DNA of 8,741 nt from JACTUA01 sp964551875. GTDB lineage: Archaea > Halobacteriota > Methanomicrobia > Methanomicrobiales > JACTUA01. Under the pieces are notes generated by a model. It was not told the DNA's origin. It worked only from the letters and a program-made list of their open reading frames with translations, and did no database searches. Below, one piece after another: positions 1 through 6,298 of the stretch (position 1 is its first letter; each line of letters begins with the position of its first letter). Location of the stretch: contig CAZKEV010000066.1 of NCBI GenBank assembly GCA_964551875.1, positions 1 through 8,741 on the forward strand, read 5' to 3'. A program made the translations under genes and the position numbers.

Positions 1-717
1 CTAACCCTTCGGTCCATGGAGCTGCCACCAGAGGGAGAGGATCGCCCCTCCCATTTCGAAGACGTCCGCGAGGCGCACCGTCGTGGTCCTGCCAGTCCTC
101 CAGACGACGGGGAACTCCGTCACCCTGAAGCCTGCACGCTGTCCTCTTACGAGCACCTCGGTGTCCCAGAACCAGTGGGTGGCTCTCACAAAGGGAAGGA
201 GGGAGAGGATCCTCTCCCGGTTGAAGGCCTTGAAGCCGCACTGGTGGTCATGGACCCTGCTCCCGAGGATGATCCGGACGAGGGCATTGTACACCCGGCT
301 CGCCACCTCACGTTCCCCGGTCCGGGTCACGTTACTCGAAGGGAGGAGCCGGGATCCGGTCGCGATATCGGAGCCTCCCCGGATGGCCCCGATGAGTTCC
401 CCGAGGTGCGCGATGTCGGTCGCCAGGTCCACGTCGTAATAGCAGGCGATCCTTCCCCTCGCTTCGCAAAAGGCCCTGGTGAGGGCCTTCCCCCGGCCGA
501 GGCGCCCGTCGGAATGGAGGAGCCGGATCCTGGGGTCTGCTGCTGCCTTCTCCCGGACAAATTCCGCAGTGCCATCGGTGGATCCGTCCTCTGCGATGAT
601 CAGCTCAAAACCCGGGGCGATCTTCTCAAGGGCCGAGAGGGATCTCGGGAGGGCCGTTTCGAGAGCGGTGCGGTCATTGTACACCGGGATGACGGCGGAT
701 ACCTCGATATCACCCAT
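1..717 (-). CDS. Family 2 glycosyltransferase, dolichyl-phosphate glucosyltransferase (Alg5)-like
   Basis: This 238-aa protein probably transfers a sugar from a nucleotide donor to a polyprenyl (dolichyl) phosphate carrier at the cytoplasmic membrane face, feeding glycan or glycoprotein assembly. Seen: GT-A fold motifs in order, PVYND (11-15), EDGSTDGT (43-50), the metal-binding DxD in YYDVDLATD (95-97), GSR (121-123), DHQCGFKAFNRE (157-168) and the acidic WDTEVL (184-189), the usual order for Alg5/DPG-synthase-like GT2 enzymes. There is no N-terminal membrane anchor; the C-terminus (about 218-233) is moderately hydrophobic. The ATG at 717 is preferred over an open extension to 936, because the family begins at this Met, a GGAGG site lies 9 nt upstream, and the extension is out-of-frame shadow of the upstream gene. 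It overlaps that gene by 8 nt (ATGGGTGA), implying translational coupling. The TAG stop falls exactly at base 1, so the gene is complete. The sugar specificity is not determinable. Confidence 0.9.
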   Translation of the reverse strand: MGDIEVSAVIPVYNDRTALETALPRSLSALEKIAPGFELIIAEDGSTDGTAEFVREKAAADPRIRLLHSDGRLGRGKALTRAFCEARGRIACYYDVDLATDIAHLGELIGAIRGGSDIATGSRLLPSSNVTRTGEREVASRVYNALVRIILGSRVHDHQCGFKAFNRERILSLLPFVRATHWFWDTEVLVRGQRAGFRVTEFPVVWRTGRTTTVRLADVFEMGGAILSLWWQLHGPKG

Positions 718-1942
718 GGGTGATCGCCTCCTCCATCCGTCTCGCCACCTCGGTTCCCGCGACGATCGACCCCTCCATGGACCGCTCGGGGTAGTTGGGG
801 AGCGAGAACATCCCTGCCAGGAAGAGCCCCCCCTGCTCATAGTCGGGGATGTGGTTCCGGTAACCGGTGGTGTAGACCGGCCCCGCGAAGGGTTCCACCG
901 CCATCTTCTTCCAGCGGATGGATGCCGGCGCCACACCGAAACGGCTGCAGAAGTCGTCGACCATCTCTCCGGGGAGCCCGGGATCCATCTTTCCCTGGAA
1001 GTAGGAGGCGAGGTACAGGATTCTCCCGTCGTAGCGGTCCGGCGGGATGAAGTTTGTGTGGGATACCACCGCCCCGTAGGGAGCGGGATCCTTCATGTTG
1101 AGCCAATATACGCCGTCGGTAACGTCCCTGTCGATACCGAGGGTCATGCAGGCCGCCCCCTGGTAGGGGATGGCAGGGAGATCCGGTCCCCCGATCCTCA
1201 TCACCTCCTGGGGTGGGATGGTGGAGAGGACCCGGTCGTACCGGGTGCCGTTTACGACCCAGCCGCCATCCTTTCGTTCGATTCGTGTTGCAGGTGTACC
1301 GGTCAGGATGGTGCACCCCTGTTTCGAGGCGATCTCCGCGAGGCGTTCGACGAGGAGGTGGAAGCCGCCTTTGAGATACCCGAGGCGTTCCCCGGAGAGC
1401 CCCCGGTTCGACCTGATGGCGACCCGGGAGACGAGCCACCCTGCCGAGACGTCGTTCTCCCTGTCGCCGAACTTGCTCCTGAGCAGGGGGCGGAAGAACT
1501 GGCTGTAGATCTTCTCCCCGAGCCGGTCGACGATAAAGGACCGGGCCGAGACCATGTCAAGGTCTTCCAGCTTCTGGCGCCGGGCTCCCATGGTGAAGAG
1601 AGCGAGCCTCGCCTTATCGAGGGCACTCAGGCCGGGGTAACGGAGGATCTCGAGAGGGGTATTGAGGGGATAGATCTCTCCGTTGGCGAATGAACCGGTC
1701 GTCCCTTTCAGCCACTCCAGCCGGTCCGAGAGGCCGATCTCGGAAAGAAGGGAGAGGAGGTGGGAATCCCCGGCGAAGCAGTGGTGGTAGAACCGTTCCA
1801 CCCAGGTGCCGTCGAGCCGGTAGGACGAGAGGCATCCTCCCGGGTCCAGGTCCCTCTCGAGGATGGTCACCTCAGAGGACTTCGAGAGGTGTAGGGCTGC
1901 AACAAGGCCGCATAAACCTCCGCCAAGGATACAAACTCTCAT
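710..1942 (-). CDS. FAD/NAD(P)-dependent oxidoreductase (amine oxidase / protoporphyrinogen oxidase-like fold)
   Basis: A 410-aa flavoprotein of the FAD-dependent amine-oxidase/phytoene-desaturase/UDP-galactopyranose-mutase superfamily; the substrate is unknown. Seen: an N-terminal Rossmann motif ILGGGLCGLVAALHL (5-19, GxGxxG) ending in the ribose-binding acidic residue of TILERD (26-31). A GG motif follows (DPGGCLSSY, 33-41). A C-terminal FAD-closing segment, GLFLAGMFSLPNYPERSMEGS (372-392), is followed by an amphipathic helix. It overlaps the Alg5-like glycosyltransferase by 8 nt, so the pair is probably one operon; such oxidoreductases often sit with polyprenyl-phosphate glycosyltransferases, suggesting a lipid-carrier or sugar substrate (inference). 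An in-frame ATG at 1954 would add MGRT. The 1942 ATG was chosen because the Rossmann strand normally starts right at MRVCILGGG. Neither start has a clear Shine-Dalgarno, so a short-leader or leaderless mRNA is possible. Confidence 0.85.
   Translation of the reverse strand: MRVCILGGGLCGLVAALHLSKSSEVTILERDLDPGGCLSSYRLDGTWVERFYHHCFAGDSHLLSLLSEIGLSDRLEWLKGTTGSFANGEIYPLNTPLEILRYPGLSALDKARLALFTMGARRQKLEDLDMVSARSFIVDRLGEKIYSQFFRPLLRSKFGDRENDVSAGWLVSRVAIRSNRGLSGERLGYLKGGFHLLVERLAEIASKQGCTILTGTPATRIERKDGGWVVNGTRYDRVLSTIPPQEVMRIGGPDLPAIPYQGAACMTLGIDRDVTDGVYWLNMKDPAPYGAVVSHTNFIPPDRYDGRILYLASYFQGKMDPGLPGEMVDDFCSRFGVAPASIRWKKMAVEPFAGPVYTTGYRNHIPDYEQGGLFLAGMFSLPNYPERSMEGSIVAGTEVARRMEEAITHG
727..731 (-). 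promoter_or_regulatory. Shine-Dalgarno site that fixes the glycosyltransferase start
   Basis: On the minus strand GGAGGCGATC precedes the ATG at 717, with 9 nt between GGAGG and the start codon. It sits inside the 3' end of the upstream oxidoreductase gene. It closely matches the complement of archaeal 16S rRNA 3' ends (GGAGGTGATC) and supports the short start. Confidence 0.7.
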
Positions 1943-1954
1943 CGTTCGTCCCAT

Positions 1955-2061
1955 AGTTTATCGCGGAAAGCGCATAAGAAAGTTTTTGAACTATCTGGAA
2001 TAAAATGAGTTAAGGAAATTGAGCTCACAAGGAGTGGATTCCTGCTGGTTGGTGTCATTTA
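1955..2061. promoter_or_regulatory. Divergent intergenic promoter region (oxidoreductase / cetZ)
   Basis: A 107-bp AT-rich gap lies between divergently transcribed genes. On the plus strand GGAATAAAATG (about 1997-2007) is a weak TATA-like element that would place initiation near 2030. GGTG at 2051-2054, 7 nt before the cetZ ATG, can pair with the anti-Shine-Dalgarno. On the minus strand only a poor candidate (TTTCTTATGC, about 1970-1980) is visible, which would give an almost leaderless transcript for the oxidoreductase. These assignments are inference from base composition and spacing. Confidence 0.35.
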
Positions 2062-3252
2062 ATGCGTGTATTTTTCATAGGATTCGGCCAGGCGGGCGGC
2101 AAAATAGCTGATATGTTCGTAGAACAGGATAAAAAGATGCCCGCCCAGTGTTTCAGGGCCATTTCTGTCAATACCGCAAGAACCGACCTGATGGGCCTCA
2201 AGAACATCGGGCTCCGGGACCGGATCCTCATCGGCCAGACGATGGTGAAGGGGCATGGCGTCGGGACCGACAACGTCACCGGGGCCAAGGTCACCTCCGA
2301 CGAGATCGACAGCATCATCAATGCCATCGACTCCCGGGGGACCCATGATATCGACGCCTTTGTCATCATTGCCGGGCTCGGCGGCGGGACCGGCTCCGGT
2401 GGCTCCCCGGTCCTTGCACGAGCCTTAAAAAGGATCTACCGGGAACCCGTCTATGCCCTCGGGATCCTCCCGGCCCCCGAGGAAGGACGCCTCTACTCCT
2501 ACAACGCCGCCCGGAGCCTCTCAACTCTCGTGAACGAGGTGGACAGCACCTTCCTCTTTGACAACAGCGCCTGGAAAAACGAAGGGGAGAGCATCAAGTC
2601 GGCCTACCAGCGCTTAAACGACGAGATCGTGCGGAGGTTCGGGGTCCTCTTCCGGGCAGGCGAGGTCACGAAGATGGGGGTCGGCGAGATGGTCGTTGAC
2701 TCGAGCGAGATCATCAACACGCTCCGGGGCGGGGGGATCACGAGCGTCGGGTACGCCATCACCGAGGTCGTCTCCAAGCGTACCAAGCAGAAGAAGGGCC
2801 TCTTCGGGGGGCTGAAGGATACCATCTCCAGGACAGCCTCGGGCAAGAAGGAGGGTTCCGAGGAGGTTCTCCTCGGGGAGGACAAGTCTGCAAAGATCAT
2901 CGCCCTCGTGAGGAGGGCCATGCTCGGCCGGCTCACCCTCCCCTGCGACTACTCGTCCGCCGAGCGGGCACTGGTCCTCATCGCCGGTCCGCCTGAGGAG
3001 ATGGACCGCAAGGGGGTCGAGAAGTCCAAGAGCTGGGTGGAGGAGAATATCGCGGGGATCGAGGTCCGCGGAGGCGATTACCCGGTGGACTCCAACTATA
3101 TCGCTGCCGTCGTCGTCCTCGCGACGGTGGGGAACGCCCCGAGGATCAGGGAGCTCCTTGAGATAGCCAAGGAGACGAAGGAGGATGCGGCGAAGGCCAA
3201 GGAGAAGCGGGTCTCCCTCTTTGACGAGGACATCGAGCCGCTCTTCGAGTGA
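2062..3252 (+). CDS. cetZ: CetZ-type tubulin/FtsZ superfamily GTPase
   Basis: A 396-aa cytoskeletal GTPase. CetZ proteins polymerise in a GTP-dependent way and, in haloarchaea, control cell shape and motility rather than division itself. Seen: T1 loop GFGQAGGKIAD (7-17), the NTARTD segment (37-42), the tubulin signature GGGTGSG in the T4 loop (107-113), PAPEEGR (137-143), the nucleotide-contacting DNSAW (167-171), and a T7-like loop VVDSSEIINTL (211-221) retaining the acidic residues D213 and E216 needed to hydrolyse GTP of the next subunit. The opening MRVFFIGFGQAGGK is typical of CetZ and unlike FtsZ, which carries a longer N-terminus. A basic stretch at 239-263 (KRTKQKKGLFGG and onward) lies between the GTPase and C-terminal domains. 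The protein ends in an acidic DEDIEPLFE peptide. The downstream membrane-protein gene begins after 7 nt and is probably co-transcribed. Confidence 0.93.
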   Translation: MRVFFIGFGQAGGKIADMFVEQDKKMPAQCFRAISVNTARTDLMGLKNIGLRDRILIGQTMVKGHGVGTDNVTGAKVTSDEIDSIINAIDSRGTHDIDAFVIIAGLGGGTGSGGSPVLARALKRIYREPVYALGILPAPEEGRLYSYNAARSLSTLVNEVDSTFLFDNSAWKNEGESIKSAYQRLNDEIVRRFGVLFRAGEVTKMGVGEMVVDSSEIINTLRGGGITSVGYAITEVVSKRTKQKKGLFGGLKDTISRTASGKKEGSEEVLLGEDKSAKIIALVRRAMLGRLTLPCDYSSAERALVLIAGPPEEMDRKGVEKSKSWVEENIAGIEVRGGDYPVDSNYIAAVVVLATVGNAPRIRELLEIAKETKEDAAKAKEKRVSLFDEDIEPLFE

Positions 3253-3259
3253 GGAGTGT

Positions 3260-4378
3260 ATGAGGAGTCTTACCAAAATCCTGCTCTGTTCTGTAGTATT
3301 TCTCTGTCTGGTGGAGGCGTGCGCAGCACTTACCTATGAGAAACTGGAGGCAGATCGCTCCGTAACCGCTCTTCGGCCCAATGATACCGTGACAGTGACC
3401 GGAATTCTCAAGCTGCCTCCGAGCGGGGACCAGACCTTCGCTTTAGACGATATCATAGAGTTTTATACCCAGCTTGATAGTGCCAAGTGGACTACCGCCA
3501 TCGTCGTGAACGGGCGGGAGAACCCCCAGCCGGGTGCCGGAGGCAAGCGGACGACCATCAGCGGGATGGACCTCGCATACGTTGCTACCAAGTATGAGGT
3601 GAAGGTCTCCTTCAGTATGACCGGCTCTGTCCCATCAACCTTCACGAGCGGGGATATTATCCTGGTGCGTGCACTGGAGCTCGATTCCGATTCCGATATC
3701 GTGGGGGCAGCGGTTTACAAGAACGGGACCGTCTTTAACCCCGATGTGTTGAAGGACCAGGTGGCAAGGGCAAGGGCTGATCTCGCGAGTCTGAAGAGTG
3801 CGATAACTGAAAAGGCCAGTATGGGGGTGGTCGTCACTGCCGCTCAGCAGAAATATGATGCAGCGAAATCGACACTGGACTCTGCAGAGAGCAAGATCCA
3901 AACCTCCCCTTCAGATGTCTCAGCGCTCCTGAAAACCGTGTCGGATGGCATTACGGCCGGGAATTCGCTCCTTGACAAGGCCTGGGCCCAGCAATCCCTT
4001 GATGCGGCCAAGACGAATCTTTCCAGCGTGGACGGGTTGATCAACGAGTTTACGGTGAACCGGAGCATAAAGGTCACCGATTCAAGGCTCGTCGCCATCA
4101 TCAACAAGCGGGATCTCTCAGCCCAGGCTATCTCGAATGCCAACGATCTCTTCACTACGGGCACCTACAGCACTGCAAGGGCCAAGGCAAATGACGGGAA
4201 CATCCTCGCCACTCAGGCCTGGAACCTCTCCCTCACCCTCAAGGGGGAGCTTGACCAGGGCTTCTCCCTGCCGAACCTGGGGGCCATCCTCCCGTTCCTC
4301 GTCGTGGTAGTGGTCGTGCTCATCATCGCCGGGGTCATCATATACCGGAAGAAGACGCAGTGGGACGAACTCGGGTGA
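3260..4378 (+). CDS. Secreted single-pass membrane protein with helical stalk, unknown function
   Basis: A 372-aa protein of no family I recognise. Seen: a Sec-type signal peptide (1 to about 22; basic RSLTK, then LLCSVVFLCLVEACA); a beta-rich region (about 24-155) with alternating polar/hydrophobic strands such as DTVTVTGIL; a helical, Ala/Ser/Lys-rich, probably coiled-coil region (about 162-335); one transmembrane helix (342-362, LPFLVVVVVVLIIAGVIIY); and a ten-residue cytoplasmic tail RKKTQWDELG. Five N-glycosylation sequons fall in the predicted outer part: NDT41, NGT155, NLS253, NRS267 and NLS322. The ATG at 3260 was chosen because it starts the signal peptide and follows a GGAG site; an upstream in-frame extension is Arg/Ser-rich shadow of cetZ. 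With cetZ 7 nt upstream, a role as a membrane partner of CetZ filaments is possible but is inference. Its last 41 bp overlap the convergent gene. Confidence 0.85.
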   Translation: MRSLTKILLCSVVFLCLVEACAALTYEKLEADRSVTALRPNDTVTVTGILKLPPSGDQTFALDDIIEFYTQLDSAKWTTAIVVNGRENPQPGAGGKRTTISGMDLAYVATKYEVKVSFSMTGSVPSTFTSGDIILVRALELDSDSDIVGAAVYKNGTVFNPDVLKDQVARARADLASLKSAITEKASMGVVVTAAQQKYDAAKSTLDSAESKIQTSPSDVSALLKTVSDGITAGNSLLDKAWAQQSLDAAKTNLSSVDGLINEFTVNRSIKVTDSRLVAIINKRDLSAQAISNANDLFTTGTYSTARAKANDGNILATQAWNLSLTLKGELDQGFSLPNLGAILPFLVVVVVVLIIAGVIIYRKKTQWDELG

Positions 4379-5966
4379 AGAGATCCAGGTTCATACTCCC
4401 CAGCTTCCCATCCCTTTTCACGTACCATTCCAGGAGCCGGTTCTCGTTGTCATACATCGAGAACCAGTAGTCCAGCCTGATAGTCCTCTTCGTGTACCCG
4501 TCCAGCGACGGGTAGCTATCCGCGTCGTAGGCGATGACCAGGTCGTAGTTGTTATCGTACAGGGTCCCTTCGCTCACCTTCTGCCCGTAGTAGGAGAGCT
4601 TCTTCGCCATAACCCCCCTGTAGTACCAGGGGAGGGGCCAGTAGTTCTTGGATGCCACGGCGACATGGCTTGAGTTGTCGATCTGCGCGAACAATTCCCT
4701 GAGCTCCTCGGAGTTCTGGACCTGGACGATCGGCTCGTTCACGTCGACAGGGACAAATGAGGTGTGCCAGGTGCAGAGGATGAGGAAGATGACCGAGGCG
4801 ACGGCGAGGATGGTCTTTGTGCTGGTCATCCGGTACACCGCAACAAAGACCGCCGGGAGGAGCTGGGGGATGATGAGCCAGGGGACCTTCTCGTTCACCA
4901 CGGCATAGAAGGCCATGGAAAGGACCATCCACCAGATGCAGAACCCGAAGAACTCCTCCTGTTTCCTGTTCTCCATCAAGGGGATTCCTGTACCTGCACT
5001 GATCCGGACCACCAGGCTGCTCGTGGAGATCTCCTCCCGCCGGATCTTCCGGATGAGCCCATCGATCCTCCCGGGGAGATCTGAGTGGGCTGCCAGGAAC
5101 TGAATGGTCCCGATGACGGCGAGGATAAGGAGGGGAATCTCATAGAGGATGAAGAGGAGGAGGTAGAAGAACCAGGGGCCGCAGAGCCGGCACGCCTCAT
5201 GCATCTCGGTCCAGTGCTGGATGGCCGAAAGCCCCCCGGAGAGGAGGATCTCCGGATGCTGCCCGAGAGACGAGTAGAAGAGGGCGATGATCCCGATGGC
5301 TATCGGGGTGAAGATGGCGAGATCCTCTTTCCACCGGGTGGGGAAATGGATCCTGCCCCTCCACGCGGCATAGATGAAGTAGATCGCAAAGATGAGGAGG
5401 ATGACGGGGAACTCCTCCTTGCAGGTCATCCCGCCGGCCACAGCGATCGCGACCCCGAGGCCGTACCACCTGCTGCCTGTCTCGATATAGGCGAGGAGTG
5501 TGACGAGGAGGAGCATGATAAAAAAGAGCATGAAGATATCATGCCTGAGGAACCGGGAGAAGTACACGAGATCCGGCGAGAGGGAGAGGAAGAGGGCCCC
5601 GACGAGGGTCTGGCGCCTGTCCAGGTAGCCCATCCGGTAGAGGGGATAGACGAGGGCGACGATCAGGGTTCCCAGGAGCGAGGGGACGATCCTTCCCACG
5701 AGATCCCCGTCGCCGAAGAGCCAGAACATCCCCGCGGTGACATCGTAGAGGAGGGGACCGTGGTATGAGGGGTCGTACGTCCAGATCCCCTCGTGGAGGA
5801 GCCGGTAGGAGAACCACGCGTGGATGGCCTCGTCGTGGTGGAAGAGCTTGAGATCCAGGCGGTAGAAACGGAGGAAGACGGTGAGTGCGAGAATGAGGAG
5901 GAAGGTCCGTTCGAAGGTGAAGACGGTCCGGAGGCGGTCGATGAGACCGGCGGCTCCCCGCCGCAT
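4338..5966 (-). CDS. Multi-pass GT39/PMT-like membrane protein, Agl23/TIGR03663 type
   Basis: A 542-aa integral membrane protein resembling dolichyl-phosphate-mannose mannosyltransferases (GT39) and archaeal 'flippase activity-associated' Agl23 proteins. It probably acts in lipid-linked sugar handling or protein glycosylation at the outer membrane face. Seen: a first hydrophobic helix (21-33); an acidic first outer loop LFHHDEAIHAWF (41-52), which matches the DE catalytic/ligand motif of GT-C enzymes; YHGPLLY (68-74); FSRFLRHDIFM (136-146); many further hydrophobic segments up to about residue 400, including NEKVPWLIIP (358-367); and a soluble C-terminal domain with YWPLPWYYR (442-450). The ATG at 5966 is 2 nt after the S10 stop, with GGAG 8 nt upstream inside the S10 gene, so it appears coupled to EF-1A/S10. 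Its final 14 codons lie inside the 3' end of the convergent plus-strand gene. The exact donor and acceptor are unknown. Confidence 0.85.
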   Translation of the reverse strand: MRRGAAGLIDRLRTVFTFERTFLLILALTVFLRFYRLDLKLFHHDEAIHAWFSYRLLHEGIWTYDPSYHGPLLYDVTAGMFWLFGDGDLVGRIVPSLLGTLIVALVYPLYRMGYLDRRQTLVGALFLSLSPDLVYFSRFLRHDIFMLFFIMLLLVTLLAYIETGSRWYGLGVAIAVAGGMTCKEEFPVILLIFAIYFIYAAWRGRIHFPTRWKEDLAIFTPIAIGIIALFYSSLGQHPEILLSGGLSAIQHWTEMHEACRLCGPWFFYLLLFILYEIPLLILAVIGTIQFLAAHSDLPGRIDGLIRKIRREEISTSSLVVRISAGTGIPLMENRKQEEFFGFCIWWMVLSMAFYAVVNEKVPWLIIPQLLPAVFVAVYRMTSTKTILAVASVIFLILCTWHTSFVPVDVNEPIVQVQNSEELRELFAQIDNSSHVAVASKNYWPLPWYYRGVMAKKLSYYGQKVSEGTLYDNNYDLVIAYDADSYPSLDGYTKRTIRLDYWFSMYDNENRLLEWYVKRDGKLGSMNLDLFTRVRPTASSSGI

Positions 5967-5968
5967 GC

Positions 5969-6277
5969 TTAACTCTCCAGAACGATCTCTATGCCGATGT
6001 CCTTCGGGACCTGGATGCGCATGAGCTGCCGGAGGGCCCGCTCATCCGCGTCGATATCGATCAGCCGCTTGTGGATCCGCATCTGCCACCGGTCCCAGGT
6101 CGCGGTCCCCTCGCCATCAGGGCTCTTTCTGATGGGGACAACGAGGCGCCTCGTTGGGAGGGGTATCGGCCCGGCCAGATTCACGCCCGTTCGCTCCGCG
6201 ATCTCCCTGATCTTCTCGCAGACCATCTCGACTTTCCTGCAATCCGTCCCTGTCAGGCGTATTCTGGCTTTCTGCAT
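5969..6277 (-). CDS. rps10: 30S ribosomal protein S10 (uS10)
   Basis: A 102-aa small-subunit protein that binds the 16S rRNA 3' (head) domain. Seen: MQKARIRLTGTD at the N-terminus, GPIPLPTRR in the middle (family GPxPLPT motif, in the loop that contacts the S3/S14 region), RWQMRIHKRLIDID, and the QLMRIQVPKDIGIEIVLE C-terminus; the length is standard for archaeal S10. The ATG at 6277 is chosen. A TTG at 6292 would add MGLFS, which archaeal homologues do not carry. It follows EF-1A by 21 nt, the order found at the end of the archaeal str operon, and precedes the Agl23-type gene by 2 nt. Confidence 0.95.
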   Translation of the reverse strand: MQKARIRLTGTDCRKVEMVCEKIREIAERTGVNLAGPIPLPTRRLVVPIRKSPDGEGTATWDRWQMRIHKRLIDIDADERALRQLMRIQVPKDIGIEIVLES

Positions 6278-6285
6278 CGAGAACA

Positions 6286-6298
6286 ACCCCAAAAAAAT
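6286..6298 (-). terminator. U-tract between EF-1A and S10, possible partial terminator
   Basis: Directly after the EF-1A TAA the minus strand reads ATTTTTTTGGGG, a run of seven T. U-rich tracts are sufficient for intrinsic termination by archaeal RNA polymerase. Being intragenic to the operon it could cause partial read-through, giving more EF-1A than S10 and Agl23-type mRNA. No strong hairpin is visible. Inference. Confidence 0.3.

Noticed and set aside
718..936. N-terminal extension of the glycosyltransferase by 73 residues
   Set aside because: The extension is Arg/Ser/Trp-rich out-of-frame reading of the oxidoreductase gene; the ATG at 717 has a good Shine-Dalgarno and matches the family start.
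479..1693. Long plus-strand open frame (404 codons) opposite the oxidoreductase and glycosyltransferase
   Set aside because: Antisense shadow of GC-rich genes; the translation shows no family motifs, while the minus strand gives clear FAD and GT2 motifs.
5085..5768. Plus-strand open frame of 227 codons, very Glu/Asp-rich, opposite the Agl23-type gene
   Set aside because: The acidic bias comes from reading the antisense of hydrophobic membrane codons; no start signals.
6278..6292. TTG start extending S10 by MGLFS
   Set aside because: Archaeal S10 proteins begin at MQKARIRL; the extension enters the U-tract spacer and has no ribosome site.
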